64,000 bases of DNA from Candidatus Marithrix sp. Canyon 246 (GCF_001723685.1 NZ_MCBX01000038.1:124001-188000); one strand, 5' to 3'. Shown: positions 50,718 to 60,488, counted from the stretch's first letter. Notes: a model not told the origin generated them from the letters alone. Made by a program: numbers and translations.

Positions 50718-52661
50718 ATGAAGATAAATATATATTTATTATTGTTATGTTTAAGCAGCGTTGTTCTTGCTAATACTAATACAGAAATTCAATCATTGCT
50801 CAAAAAGAGTGATGATTATCTGGCTAAACGACAAGATTTAAAAGCGCGTGAATATGCTGATAAAATTACAAAATTAAGTACCAATGTTAATATACCGACT
50901 ATATTAGATGCTAGTATCCTAAATAATTTAGGTAATATATTAACTGTTGAAGCATATTATGCTACAGCTATCAAAAAATATAATAAAGCTTTAAAATTAG
51001 CTGCAAAAAATCACATTTTAGCAGGGCGTATATTGATAAATATGGCATACGCTAATTATTATAATCAAAATTTTAAAGATGCTATCAAGAATTTATATGC
51101 TGCACAACAACAATTTAAACTAAAATCAAGCAATACTTACGCCAAAGCCTTTGGTTTTATAGGTGTTGGCAAGTTAGCATTAGAGCTTAATGATACCAAA
51201 TTGGCTTATCAGAGTTTAATTTTAGCTAAAAATTTAGGAAATAGTACTTTAATGTCTTATAGTTACGGTTTTTTGGGGCGTTTATATGAAATCAAGCAGC
51301 GTTATGTTGAGGCTTTAAGTTTAACGCGACGAGCAATTTTTATGGAACAAAGCCCTGAAATTCTATTTCGTTGGCAATGGCAATTAGGGCGAATTTTTAA
51401 CAGATTAGGTAAAACACATGAAGCAATTAAGGTTTATAAACAAGCTGAACATAGTTTACAGAAAATTCGTAAGCCATTAATGATTGGTTATCGTAACACA
51501 ATTAAGTCTTTTCGTGAGCGAATTGGTATAATTTATTTTGAATTAGCTGATTTATTATTGCGGCAAAAGAGGTTTAGGGAGGCAATTGATGTTATTGAAG
51601 ATTTTAAATCAGTTGAATTGGAGGATTATTTTGACAGTTATTGTTCTTTTGTAACACAGGAAAATCTTTTAGATTTGGATATGGATAGTAATGTAGGTAT
51701 TATATATCCAATTATTTTAAGCAATCGCATTGAAATTCTATTAATTACTTCTGATAACAATATCCAAAGCTTTGTTATACCAGTTACTGCAATTGAGTTA
51801 AAAGATAAAGTGAATGATTTTCGTCTGGAGTTAGAAACAAAAAACCAAGGCGATTATTTGAATTATGCTCAGATTTTATATCGTTGGTTAATTGTTCCAT
51901 TATCAAATCAGATCGCTAATTTAGATACTTTAATTGTAGTGCCTGATGGGGTATTACGTACCATTCCTTTTGCTGCTTTACATGACGGCAAACAATTTTT
52001 GATTAGTAAATATGCTATTGTCACCATGCCTAATTTAATGATTACTAATTCTAAATTTCAAAGCAAAAATAACAATATTTTTTTAGCTGGCTTATCAGAA
52101 GCTGTGCAAAATTTTCCGGCTTTGTCTAGTGTTTCTCGTGAAGTTAAAGCTATAAATAGACTTTATAAAAATGTCACTCTATTATTAAATCGACAATTTA
52201 CCGTCAAAAATTTTAGTTCAGCTTTAAAAACAAATAGTTATTCTATTATACATATTGCTGCACATGGTCAATTTAAAAGTCAGCCTGATCAAACTTTTTT
52301 AGTTGCTTATGATAATAAAATACAACTTAATCAATTAGAAGCTTTAATAAAACTAAATAAGCGTCGTCAACAACCGTTGGAATTATTAACTTTAAGTGCT
52401 TGTCAAACAGCGGTGGGTGATGATCAAGCGGCATTGGGTTTAGCTGGTGTTGCAATTAAGGCAGGTGCTAGAAGTGCTTTGGCAAGTTTATGGTTAATTG
52501 ATGATGAGGCTACAACAACTTTAATGATCAAGTTTTATCAACAGTTGCAAAAATTACCTAAAGCTAAGGCTTTGCAAGCGGCACAATTATCTTTATTGCA
52601 TGGTAAATATAAACATCCTTTATATTGGGCACCGTTTTTAATGATTGGTGCTTTTGATTAA
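50718..52661 (+). CDS. Exported TPR-CHAT protease-like protein
   Basis: A 647-residue protein with a signal peptide (MKINIYLLLLCLSSVVLA), TPR repeats (about residues 60-300), and a C-terminal CHAT domain (about 380-645), a caspase-related fold. The catalytic His516 lies in IIHIAAHGQF and Cys562 in LLTLSACQTAVG. The start is 50718, after GGGAG, rather than the upstream ATG-like frame opening at 50580 that lies inside miaA. The stop overlaps the TPS gene start (TAATG), so they are translationally coupled. Unlike most CHAT proteases it is predicted to be periplasmic. Confidence 0.93.
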   Translation: MKINIYLLLLCLSSVVLANTNTEIQSLLKKSDDYLAKRQDLKAREYADKITKLSTNVNIPTILDASILNNLGNILTVEAYYATAIKKYNKALKLAAKNHILAGRILINMAYANYYNQNFKDAIKNLYAAQQQFKLKSSNTYAKAFGFIGVGKLALELNDTKLAYQSLILAKNLGNSTLMSYSYGFLGRLYEIKQRYVEALSLTRRAIFMEQSPEILFRWQWQLGRIFNRLGKTHEAIKVYKQAEHSLQKIRKPLMIGYRNTIKSFRERIGIIYFELADLLLRQKRFREAIDVIEDFKSVELEDYFDSYCSFVTQENLLDLDMDSNVGIIYPIILSNRIEILLITSDNNIQSFVIPVTAIELKDKVNDFRLELETKNQGDYLNYAQILYRWLIVPLSNQIANLDTLIVVPDGVLRTIPFAALHDGKQFLISKYAIVTMPNLMITNSKFQSKNNNIFLAGLSEAVQNFPALSSVSREVKAINRLYKNVTLLLNRQFTVKNFSSALKTNSYSIIHIAAHGQFKSQPDQTFLVAYDNKIQLNQLEALIKLNKRRQQPLELLTLSACQTAVGDDQAALGLAGVAIKAGARSALASLWLIDDEATTTLMIKFYQQLQKLPKAKALQAAQLSLLHGKYKHPLYWAPFLMIGAFD

Positions 52662-54082
52662 TGATTATTTTTATTGCGTTATTATTATATTCTTCGGTTA
52701 TATATGCTGCTCCAATAAAGATTGATGGTATTAATTTTCAAGTTACACCAAGTATGGGTAAGCAGTTTGGTGGTAATGTATTTTATAGTTTTGATGGATT
52801 TAATTTAAATAAAGAGCAAGTGGTGGTTTTTTCTGGTTCCAATGATATTGAGAATATTATTGGGCGTATTACTGGCGGTAAAGAAAGTGTTATTGATGGA
52901 GAAATCCGTTCAGAAATTGCTAATGCTAATTTATATTTAATGAATCCATATGGATTTAGTTTTGGTCCAAATGCTGTGCTTGATGTTCAAGGTTCTATAC
53001 ATTTAACTACTGCGAGTAAAATATATTTAGGGAATACGGGTGTTTTTGAGGCGAATCCAGAGAAGGCTAGTGTTTTAGTTAGTGCCGCTCCTAGCGATTT
53101 TGGTTTTTTGGATGCTGCTGCTATAGAGTTTGAAGGTAGTGAATTGTTTGTGCGAGCAGGTAATACTTTGTCAATTTCTGCTGGTGATATTAAATTGAAT
53201 GAGGCTAATTTAACTGCAAATTCTGGGCGTATTAATCTTACTGCTCTTAATAGTATAGAGTTGAATCATAGTAATATTAATGCTGGTAAAACAAAAACGG
53301 GTGAAATTTATATTCGCGCTGGTAAATTCATATTAAAGAACAGTAATATTCTAGCTAATACTATAGAACAAGATATTGCATTGATTGATATTCAAGCAGA
53401 TGATTTTATTATGAATAATTCAAAAATAGAGAGCGATACCTTTGGCCCCGGTAACGCTGGTACTATTATTATTAATGTGGCTCAGAAAGCAATACTTGAT
53501 CAACAAAGTCAAATTAGTAGTACTTCATTGAATAAGGGAATTGGTGGAGATGCTGGTAATATTTTTATTAATGCCAATGAATTGGAATTGATTAATAGTA
53601 CTATTTCTACTAATGCTGAGGCGGCTCAGGGTGGAAATATTATTCTGAATGTCAGAGAATGTTTTAAAATGAATGTTAGTGAGCTAAGTGCTACTGTAAA
53701 AGGTGGGATAGGTAAGGGTGGTAATTTGGCAATAGGTAATCCTAGCTTATTTAATATAGAAGATAGTAAAATCTTTGCTAATGCTAGCGGCGGTGATGGT
53801 GGATTTATTTTAATTATAAGTGAATCTGCGATTTCAAGAAGTAATCAAATAGCGGCTTCTTCTGAAACTGGGCGTGCTGGCGATATTAAAATTGATGATA
53901 TTTATAATGTAGGCATAAGCAGTTTGCCAATAGAATTTGTAGATGATGATAATTTATTAATCGCACAAGATTGTTCAATAGTAAATGATACTGAATCTAG
54001 TAGTTTTGTTGTTACTGGTAGGGGTGGATTATTGAATGCACCTGATGATTTACAAACTTATATACCCACTATAAATTATTAA
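52661..54082 (+). CDS. TPS-domain haemagglutinin-like exoprotein
   Basis: A 473-residue exported protein: short signal peptide (ends IYAA), TPS domain (INFQVTPSMGKQFGGNVFYS, NIIGRITGGKESVIDGEI, NLYLMNPYGFSFGPNA), and a short beta-helix. Similar in plan to 31786 but smaller. No TpsB pore gene is nearby. Coupled on both sides, to CHAT upstream (1-bp overlap) and to the 5'-nucleotidase-like gene downstream (1 bp gap), so the trio is one operon. It may be substrate or surface partner of the CHAT protein (inference). Confidence 0.92.
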   Translation: MIIFIALLLYSSVIYAAPIKIDGINFQVTPSMGKQFGGNVFYSFDGFNLNKEQVVVFSGSNDIENIIGRITGGKESVIDGEIRSEIANANLYLMNPYGFSFGPNAVLDVQGSIHLTTASKIYLGNTGVFEANPEKASVLVSAAPSDFGFLDAAAIEFEGSELFVRAGNTLSISAGDIKLNEANLTANSGRINLTALNSIELNHSNINAGKTKTGEIYIRAGKFILKNSNILANTIEQDIALIDIQADDFIMNNSKIESDTFGPGNAGTIIINVAQKAILDQQSQISSTSLNKGIGGDAGNIFINANELELINSTISTNAEAAQGGNIILNVRECFKMNVSELSATVKGGIGKGGNLAIGNPSLFNIEDSKIFANASGGDGGFILIISESAISRSNQIAASSETGRAGDIKIDDIYNVGISSLPIEFVDDDNLLIAQDCSIVNDTESSSFVVTGRGGLLNAPDDLQTYIPTINY

Positions 54083-54083
54083 T

Positions 54084-55829
54084 ATGGCTAATATTAAACT
54101 AGGTAGATGTAACTCTAAAGGCAATTTTGACTCATTATATATTCTTGAAGATGCTAATGATCCTAATTTAACTGGTGATTTTCCAGAATCACAACTTAAA
54201 ATAGGTGATGAAGTCACTGTGCGTATTTTTCACTTTAACGATTTACATAATGAATTGAGAATTATACATAAGGGTAAAAGCGATACTCATATTTTTTCTC
54301 AAATGGTCAAAATTGTTAGAGATGCAAAAGCGCAGGCGGCTGATAATGAAATTATATTGTTTGTCTCGGCTGGTGATGATCATATGTCTAATCCGTTAGA
54401 TGAATTATTGGGTTTTGATGTTGATAGTTTTAAGGCTAGTGCTGCATATGTTGCTTATTCTGAGGCTGGTTTAGATGCTGCGGTTATTGGTAATCATGAA
54501 CTTGATCGAGGTTCTGAGTTGTTTGCTAAGGCTATTGAGGCTAATGCTAAATTTCCGGTTTTATCGGCTAATTTATATGGTTCTAAAAATTTAACTGCTG
54601 ATCATTATCATCCAGCTATCATTGGTATGGCTAAGGGTTTGCGAGTTGGTGTTATTGGTTTAACGACTCAACAAAAAACATTGATCAGGCAAAAGGATGA
54701 TCCTAATTTTGATGTTGGTGATTTATTAGTTAGTTTAAAAACTACAATTTCTCATATTGCGCCATTATCAGATATGGTCATTATTTTATCTCATGTTGGT
54801 TATAACGGTAAAATGAATGGTCAAATTCGACATAAGCTTGATGTAGGTGATATGGATATTGCTCAGACAGCGGCATCAATAACTGATAAGCCAATGGTTG
54901 TTATTGGTGGGCATATGCACTTAAAGTTGAATGAAAATGGGTTAGAAATATGTGATCATAATGTGCCAATTGTGCAAGCTGGCGCAAAAGGTAATTATTT
55001 GGGTCAAGTAGTTTTTTCTTTGCGACAAACAGAAAAAGCTTTAGATTCAGAAGTTAATGCCAATCTGATTTCGATAAAAAGACATGAATCTGAAGATGAT
55101 ATAGATATAGAGTTTGAACAGTCGGTGATGGCTCCATTATATGCTATGTTAGATAATAAATTAGAAGAAGTTATTGGGGTATTAAATTGTTCAACAGAGG
55201 ATATTAGTTGTAGTAAAAATCTGCAAGATCGTTATCTTGGTGAAACGGTAATCGCAAATTTTATGAATGATGCTATTGTCGCACAAATTGATCAGGTTGA
55301 GATTGCGGCTTTTAATGCTTCTGGTATTAATGGTGGTATTAGTGCTAATTCAGAAATTAGTTTTAATGATTGGTATCAAGTAATGCCATTCGCAGACACT
55401 ATAGTTATAGTAGATATGACAGGGCAACAAATTAAGGATATGTTGATGAGTAATGCGCAACGTATTGTACGCCCTGAAGAACTTATTGATTTAAATGATT
55501 ATATTTCACGTGGATTTTTACATTTTTCTAGTGCCATACGTTATACGATTAAGTTAAATAGTGATGCAACTGCCGCTGTTGCAGAAAATATTATGTTGCA
55601 TAATAAGCCAATTGATCAACAATTAGATCAGGTTTTTAAGTTTGCTTTAAGTGATTTTTTGACTTTACGTGGTGCTGAAGGTTGGAATAATTTAAGACAT
55701 CTGCCTCAAGATGATACTGGTTATGTTTATCGTAATGAAATTATTGCTTTTATTAAAAAAACTCGCATTTTAGATGAAACTGTTGTTCGTAATGATGGCA
55801 GGTTGAAGGTGATTAGAAATTTAACTTAA
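54084..55829 (+). CDS. 5'-nucleotidase/UshA-family metallophosphatase without signal peptide
   Basis: A 581-residue protein of the UshA/5'-nucleotidase family: metal ligands in HFNDLHN (Asp53, His55), SAGDDHM (Asp97), GNHELD (Asn136, His137), LSHVG and GGHMHLK; the C-terminal nucleotide-binding domain spans residues about 365-560 (FNASGINGGISANSEISFND). An N-terminal extension of about 45 residues replaces a signal peptide. It is thus either cytoplasmic or exported by another route. Third gene of the CHAT-TPS operon, starting 1 bp after the TPS stop codon. Confidence 0.9.
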   Translation: MANIKLGRCNSKGNFDSLYILEDANDPNLTGDFPESQLKIGDEVTVRIFHFNDLHNELRIIHKGKSDTHIFSQMVKIVRDAKAQAADNEIILFVSAGDDHMSNPLDELLGFDVDSFKASAAYVAYSEAGLDAAVIGNHELDRGSELFAKAIEANAKFPVLSANLYGSKNLTADHYHPAIIGMAKGLRVGVIGLTTQQKTLIRQKDDPNFDVGDLLVSLKTTISHIAPLSDMVIILSHVGYNGKMNGQIRHKLDVGDMDIAQTAASITDKPMVVIGGHMHLKLNENGLEICDHNVPIVQAGAKGNYLGQVVFSLRQTEKALDSEVNANLISIKRHESEDDIDIEFEQSVMAPLYAMLDNKLEEVIGVLNCSTEDISCSKNLQDRYLGETVIANFMNDAIVAQIDQVEIAAFNASGINGGISANSEISFNDWYQVMPFADTIVIVDMTGQQIKDMLMSNAQRIVRPEELIDLNDYISRGFLHFSSAIRYTIKLNSDATAAVAENIMLHNKPIDQQLDQVFKFALSDFLTLRGAEGWNNLRHLPQDDTGYVYRNEIIAFIKKTRILDETVVRNDGRLKVIRNLT

Positions 55830-55844
55830 CAAAGGTACATTGAT

Positions 55845-56105
55845 ATGTTATCGACTTATAAAGCAGTATTAAATAACAATCGTATAGAATGGTTGGATCA
55901 AATTCCCAAGCAATTGACACATAGCATAGTAACTGTACATATTACCATACTCGATAAATTACCCATTAAAAAGATTGATACGGTAAAAAAGGATCAATTA
56001 TTAGGTTTATTTTCGGATGATGCGGAGCTAATTGATAAAATTACAGCAGAAGCTATGCAAGCCCGTGAAAACCATCCTTTGAGGTATTTTGATGAAAATG
56101 AATAA
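55845..56105 (+). CDS. VapB-like antitoxin
   Basis: An 86-residue acidic protein preceding a PIN toxin gene. The N-terminal strand pattern (YKAVLNNNRIEWLDQIP) resembles small antitoxin families of the Phd/AbrB-like or DUF2281-like type, and the C-terminal half is an acidic helix. Assigned mainly from position; the stop overlaps the downstream PIN gene by 14 bp. Confidence 0.65.
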   Translation: MLSTYKAVLNNNRIEWLDQIPKQLTHSIVTVHITILDKLPIKKIDTVKKDQLLGLFSDDAELIDKITAEAMQARENHPLRYFDENE

Positions 56106-56517
56106 ATCGCTACTTGATACAGACACTTTATCTGAGATTTTCAAAGAAAAAAATGCCAAAGTGAAACAAAAAGCAAATGACTACTTGGCACAATTTGATC
56201 AATACACGATTTCGATAATTACAGTAATGGAAGTCATTAAAGGTTTTCATAAGGTACAACGTGAAGAACATATAAAACGGTTCTTATCTAGTATAAGAAC
56301 AGCAGAAATATTGACACTAAATATGAAAAATGCTGAATTAGCGGGGCGAATCTATGCAGACTTGGAAAAAACTGGAAAACCTATTGGATGCGCAGATCCC
56401 ATGATTGGGGCTATTGCTTTGGAAAATGATTTAGTCTTAACAACGGGAAATTTGCAACATTACGAATATATTCAAGATTTAGGTTACCCTTTGAAATTGG
56501 ATAATTGGAAAGTTTAG
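56092..56517 (+). CDS. VapC-like PIN-domain toxin
   Basis: A 141-residue PIN-domain ribonuclease: first acidic residue in LLDTDTLSE, then VMEVIKGF, and the last cluster PIGCADPMIGAIALEN and LTTGNLQHY. The order and spacing are those of VapC. GAGG at 56080-56084 supports the ATG at 56092. Overlap with the antitoxin gene is usual for VapBC. Confidence 0.9.
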   Translation: MKMNKSLLDTDTLSEIFKEKNAKVKQKANDYLAQFDQYTISIITVMEVIKGFHKVQREEHIKRFLSSIRTAEILTLNMKNAELAGRIYADLEKTGKPIGCADPMIGAIALENDLVLTTGNLQHYEYIQDLGYPLKLDNWKV

Positions 56518-56528
56518 CTAGAATCTAA

Positions 56529-56560
56529 AAAACCTGACAGGTTTTTTAAACCTGTCAGCT
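56529..56560. repeat. AAACCTG palindrome, variant with damaged right arm
   Basis: AAACCTGACAGG pairs with CCTGTCAG but the last bases of the right arm are lost. It lies between convergent vapC and cbbR. Confidence 0.8.
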
Positions 56561-56565
56561 TGATG

Positions 56566-57450
56566 CTATTTATGATTTAATAAAAATTCTAAAAAAGTAC
56601 GAGCCACTAAAGACATTTCTTTCTCTGTTAAATGCGCTACATACCAATTACGTTGCAAAGGAAAATCTTCTACATCTAATAATTTTATTATTCCTTTTTC
56701 TAATTCTAAATTAACAGCATGTTTTGATAATACGGATATTCCTAATCCTGCTATCACGCCTTGCTTAATTGCTTCACTACTACCTAATTCTATTATTTGT
56801 GGTAATTCTAAATTATGTGAGGCAAAACAACGTTCCATTGCTATACGTGTTCCAGAGCCTACTTCTCGAAGTAAGATCGTTTCTTTTGATAATCTTTCTA
56901 ATGAAATCTTAGATTTTTTTACCAAAGCATGTTCTGGCGGTGCTAATACAACTAAAGGATTATCTAAAAATGGTTGAGCAGTAACATGTAATTGTTCTGG
57001 CACTTGCCCCATTATTACTAAATCTTCTTCATTATTAGTTAGCCGTTCTAAAACATTAGTTCGATTTCTAACTGTGAGGCGAAGATTGACTTCTGGATAC
57101 TTTTTTAAAAAACTTTTAAATATAGATGGTATAAAATATGTCGCTGTTGTTACTACAGATAATTTTAATTGCCCTTTAATTGAGCCTTGTAATTCATTAA
57201 GAGATGTTTGTAAACTTTCAATACGATTAAAAATATCATCACTAGCAGCATATAATTCACGCCCTGCATCTGTTAAAAATATACGCTTACCTATTTGCTC
57301 AAATAAAGGCATACCCATATGCCCTTCTAACTGTTTTATTTGTATTGAAACAGCTGGTTGAGTTAGACATAATTCTGCGGCAGCGCGAGTAAAACTTAAA
57401 TGTTGTGCTACCGCTTTAAATAAAGTTAATTGACGTAAAGTCATATGCAT
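56566..57450 (-). CDS. cbbR: LysR-type regulator CbbR
   Basis: A 294-residue LysR-family regulator with N-terminal winged helix (LTLFKAVAQHLSFTRAAAEL, TQPAVSIQIKQLEGHMG) and a periplasmic-binding-like effector domain. Divergent position relative to rbcL and overall similarity identify CbbR, the activator of the Calvin-cycle operon. It may start at 57450 or 57444 (MTLRQL). The spacer to rbcL is only about 39 bp, shorter than most cbbR-cbbL intergenic regions. Confidence 0.93.
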   Translation of the reverse strand: MHMTLRQLTLFKAVAQHLSFTRAAAELCLTQPAVSIQIKQLEGHMGMPLFEQIGKRIFLTDAGRELYAASDDIFNRIESLQTSLNELQGSIKGQLKLSVVTTATYFIPSIFKSFLKKYPEVNLRLTVRNRTNVLERLTNNEEDLVIMGQVPEQLHVTAQPFLDNPLVVLAPPEHALVKKSKISLERLSKETILLREVGSGTRIAMERCFASHNLELPQIIELGSSEAIKQGVIAGLGISVLSKHAVNLELEKGIIKLLDVEDFPLQRNWYVAHLTEKEMSLVARTFLEFLLNHK

Positions 57451-57461
57451 TTTAATACCTG

Positions 57462-57474
57462 TTATTAGTTATAA
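57462..57474. promoter_or_regulatory. Candidate CbbR-type T-N11-A site
   Basis: TTATTAGTTATAA in the short cbbR-rbcL spacer has the T-N11-A form with paired TTAT/ATAA arms. It is the only such site in a 39-bp spacer; AT-richness makes this tentative. Confidence 0.35.
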
Positions 57475-57489
57475 GATAAGGAGACATTG

Positions 57490-58866
57490 ATGTCAAATCA
57501 AAGTTATCAGGCTGGTGTACAACAATATCGCAATACTTATTGGGAACCAGATTATACGCCAAAAGAAACAGATTTTCTGGCATGTTTTAAAATTACCACA
57601 AAAAATGCTGTATCCTATGAGGAAGCAGCGGCTACAGTAGCAGCAGAATCTTCAACTGGTACTTGGACCCATGTATGGACTGATTTATTTATTGATTTAG
57701 AACGTTATAAGGCTCGTGTCTATCAGATAGAAGAGATACCGGGTTATGAAAAGACTTTTTATGCTTATATTGCTTATCCAATTGATTTATTTGAGGAAGG
57801 TTCTATTATAAATGTTTTTACCTCATTATTAGGAAGTGTATTTAACCTTAAAATATTAAGGGCATTACGTTTAGAAGATATAAGATTTCCAATATCTTAT
57901 GTCATGACTTGCGGTGGTCCACCTAATGGTATGTTGGTAGAACGCGATAAATTAAATAAGTATGGTCGTAGCTTACTTGGTAGTCCAATTAAACCGAAAT
58001 TAGGTTTATCAGCTAAAAATTATGGTCGTGCGGTTTATGAGTGTTTACGAGGCGGTTTAGATTTTACTAAGGATGATGAGAGTTTGCATTCTCAAGCTAT
58101 TATACGTTGGCGAGATCGTTTTGAGTTTGTAATGGAGGCGGTAAAAAAAGCTGAGGCTGAAACTGGTGAGCGTAAAGGTCATTTTTTAAATGTAACTGCG
58201 GCTACTCCTGAAGAAATGTATAAACGCGCTGAGTTTGCGAAAGAGTTAGGTGCGCCTATTATTATGCACGATTATATTATTGGTGGTATTTGTGCAAATA
58301 CAGGATTAGCTAATTGGTGTCGTGAGAATGGTATGTTGTTACATATTCAACGTACTATGCACGCGGTTATTGACCGTCATCCGTTTCATGGAGTACATTC
58401 ACGTGTATTTAGTAAGGTATTACGTTTATCTGGTGGTGATCATTTACATACGGGTACAGTTGTGGGAAGATTAGAATCTGAACGCAATTCCACTAAAGGT
58501 TGTATTGATATATTACGCGAATCATATGTTAAGAAAAACCCTGATTATGGCATAATGTTTGATCAGGATTGGGGATTAACACCGGGAATATTTCCTGTTG
58601 CTTCAGGTGGTATTCATGTTTGGCATATGCCTGCATTGGTGTCAATTTTTGGTGATGATGCTGTATTTTTATTTGGTGGAGCTACGCTTGGGCATCCTTG
58701 GGGTAATGCAGCAGGAGCTGCTGCTAATCGGGTTGCGCTGGAGGCTTGTATAGATGCACGCAACCAAGAGATTGATTTGGAAGAACACAGTAAGGATATT
58801 TTAAGGGATGCAGCTCAACATAGCCCTGAACTTAAAATTGCTATGAAAACATGGCACGAATTTTAG
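57490..58866 (+). CDS. rbcL: RuBisCO large subunit, form IA lineage, with altered active site
   Basis: A 458-residue form I large subunit, probably in a complex with the small subunit encoded next. It aligns to form IA with a constant offset of 7 relative to spinach numbering. Retained: E60, T65, W66, K175, K177, the carbamylated K201 with D203 and E204, R295, H298, H327 and S379. Changed: N123 to Ser (LLGSVFNLK), C172/T173 to Ser-Pro, H294 to Gln (HIQRTMHA), K334 to Arg ([11 protein letters not shown]), G337 to Ser and G405 to Ala. The C-terminal tail is about 10 residues short. ATG 57490 follows AAGGAG. Confidence 0.93.
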   Translation: MSNQSYQAGVQQYRNTYWEPDYTPKETDFLACFKITTKNAVSYEEAAATVAAESSTGTWTHVWTDLFIDLERYKARVYQIEEIPGYEKTFYAYIAYPIDLFEEGSIINVFTSLLGSVFNLKILRALRLEDIRFPISYVMTCGGPPNGMLVERDKLNKYGRSLLGSPIKPKLGLSAKNYGRAVYECLRGGLDFTKDDESLHSQAIIRWRDRFEFVMEAVKKAEAETGERKGHFLNVTAATPEEMYKRAEFAKELGAPIIMHDYIIGGICANTGLANWCRENGMLLHIQRTMHAVIDRHPFHGVHSRVFSKVLRLSGGDHLHTGTVVGRLESERNSTKGCIDILRESYVKKNPDYGIMFDQDWGLTPGIFPVASGGIHVWHMPALVSIFGDDAVFLFGGATLGHPWGNAAGAAANRVALEACIDARNQEIDLEEHSKDILRDAAQHSPELKIAMKTWHEF

Positions 58867-58879
58867 TAATAAAAATAAT

Positions 58880-59239
58880 ATGAATGCAATGCAAGATTAT
58901 CATTCAGGTTTAAATGATCCAAATAGTAGAAAATTTGAAATTTTTTCATATTTACCTGAAATGAGCGATGAGCATATAGAGTTACAGATTAAGTATATAA
59001 TAAATAAAGGCTGGGTTCCAGCTATTGAACATACTGAACCTAATAATGTTGATGGTCATTATTGGTATTTATGGAAGTTACCAATGTTTGGTGAATCAAA
59101 GGTGAATAATATTTTAGCTGAGGCAAAAACTTGTCACCGAATTCATCCAACCGATCATATCCGTTTGGTTGGATATGATAATAAAAAACAATCAGTGGGA
59201 ACTACTATGGTTATTTATCGAGGACCTATAAAATTTTAA
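58880..59239 (+). CDS. rbcS: RuBisCO small subunit, form IA type
   Basis: A 119-residue small subunit. Conserved segments are [41 protein letters not shown] and HIRLVGYDN. It resembles form IA small subunits throughout, without the substitutions seen in its partner's active site. Caps and stabilises the L8 core. It follows rbcL by 13 bp and is followed 2 bp later by lipA. Confidence 0.95.
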   Translation: MNAMQDYHSGLNDPNSRKFEIFSYLPEMSDEHIELQIKYIINKGWVPAIEHTEPNNVDGHYWYLWKLPMFGESKVNNILAEAKTCHRIHPTDHIRLVGYDNKKQSVGTTMVIYRGPIKF

Positions 59240-59241
59240 TT

Positions 59242-60165
59242 ATGAATCCTATTAAACAGCGTGGTGCTGATAAAACGGCTCGTATTCCTATTAAGGTTGT
59301 TGCTACGACAACTCCATTACGTAAGCCTAAATGGATACGTATGAAAATACCTTCTGGTAATACGGTGAATCGTTTAAAAGAGAAGCTTAGGGAAAATAAT
59401 TTACATACTGTATGTGAAGAAGCGGCTTGTCCAAATTTAAATGAGTGTTTTGCTGGTGGTACTGCAACTTTTATGATTATGGGTGATGTTTGTACCCGAC
59501 GTTGTCCTTTTTGTGATGTTGCACATGGTCGGCCTGCGCCTTTAGATGCTGAGGAACCGGATAATTTGGCTAAAACTATTGCTGATATGAAGTTAAATTA
59601 TGTTGTTATTACTTCAGTTGATAGGGATGATTTACGTGATGGTGGATCTGCACATTTTGTCGCTTGTATTGAGGCAATACGTGAACAATCAGCAAATACT
59701 AAAATTGAAATTTTAGTTCCTGATTTTCGCGGGCGTATGGATGTTGCTTTAGATATATTTGATCAAACACCACCTGATGTGTTAAATCATAATTTAGAAA
59801 CTGTACCGCGTTTGTATAAACAGGCTCGCCCGGGTGCAGATTATAAGTGGTCATTGCAATTGTTAAAACGTTTTAAGGCTGAACATCCTGATGTTCCGAC
59901 TAAGTCTGGTTTAATGTTAGGTTTAGGTGAGGAAATTGAAGAAGTTTTAGAAGTAATGGAAGATTTACGGGCGCATAATTGTGAAATGCTAACATTGGGG
60001 CAATATTTGCAACCTAGCCCTCATCATTTAGCGGTGCAACGCTATGTTACTCCTGAAGAATTTGATAATTTAAGGATTGAAGGGGAGAAAATGGGTTTTA
60101 AAAATGTTGCAAGTGGTCCAATGGTTCGTTCGTCTTATCATGCGGATCAACAGATTAAATATTAA
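59242..60165 (+). CDS. lipA: Lipoyl synthase
   Basis: Radical-SAM enzyme inserting two sulfurs into octanoyl-protein to make lipoate. The auxiliary-cluster cysteines lie in [14 protein letters not shown] and the SAM-binding CxxxCxxC in CTRRCPFCD. Length 307 residues with RSSYHADQQ near the C-terminus is normal. Start 2 bp after rbcS, so it is probably transcribed with rbcLS, which is unusual. No lipB is seen nearby. Confidence 0.97.
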   Translation: MNPIKQRGADKTARIPIKVVATTTPLRKPKWIRMKIPSGNTVNRLKEKLRENNLHTVCEEAACPNLNECFAGGTATFMIMGDVCTRRCPFCDVAHGRPAPLDAEEPDNLAKTIADMKLNYVVITSVDRDDLRDGGSAHFVACIEAIREQSANTKIEILVPDFRGRMDVALDIFDQTPPDVLNHNLETVPRLYKQARPGADYKWSLQLLKRFKAEHPDVPTKSGLMLGLGEEIEEVLEVMEDLRAHNCEMLTLGQYLQPSPHHLAVQRYVTPEEFDNLRIEGEKMGFKNVASGPMVRSSYHADQQIKY

Positions 60166-60175
60166 TATGCACCAT

Positions 60176-60194
60176 CCTAGGGCGTTGCCCTAGG
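60176..60194. repeat. CCTAGGGC palindrome, copy 1
   Basis: CCTAGGGCGTTGCCCTAGG, a perfect 8-bp-arm palindrome around a short centre; second copy at 60737. Confidence 0.9.
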
Positions 60195-60238
60195 TTATAT
60201 TATTTCGCCCCTTCAGGGCAATTCCAAATCCCAAAAAA

Positions 60239-60267
60239 ACTACAGAGATTGCATATAAGCAGGGATG
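60239..60267. repeat. Second copy of the 1687 dispersed repeat
   Basis: Matches 1687-1715 with one mismatch over 29 bp. Only the left arm of the inverted repeat is present, so it is truncated. Confidence 0.8.
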
Positions 60268-60294
60268 TAATAGCGGCTAAAATTTATTCTGTAG

Positions 60295-60337
60295 GTTGGG
60301 TTAGATTTTTTTACGCAGTAAAAAAACGTAACCCAAC
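60295..60337. repeat. GTTGGGTT hairpin
   Basis: GTTGGGTT and AACCCAAC flank an internal T-run/A-run stem (ATTTTTTTACG with CGTAAAAAA-like). Related to the GTTGGGC family. Confidence 0.65.
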
Positions 60338-60455
60338 ATTTTATGACTAATAAGTAATGCTAATATCACAAAAGCGGCACAGTCTTTACAAATAGATAGA
60401 GCAACTTTATCCAGAAAAGTTAGTGGATAAAATTCGGAATTTGTAACGGGGTTTT

Positions 60456-60488
60456 AGACCTGACAGGTTTTAAAAACCTGTCAGGTCT
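60456..60488. repeat. 33-bp AGACCTG palindrome, full copy
   Basis: Arms AGACCTGACAGG and CCTGTCAGGTCT; the only family member in the right 7 kb of the window. Confidence 0.9.
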
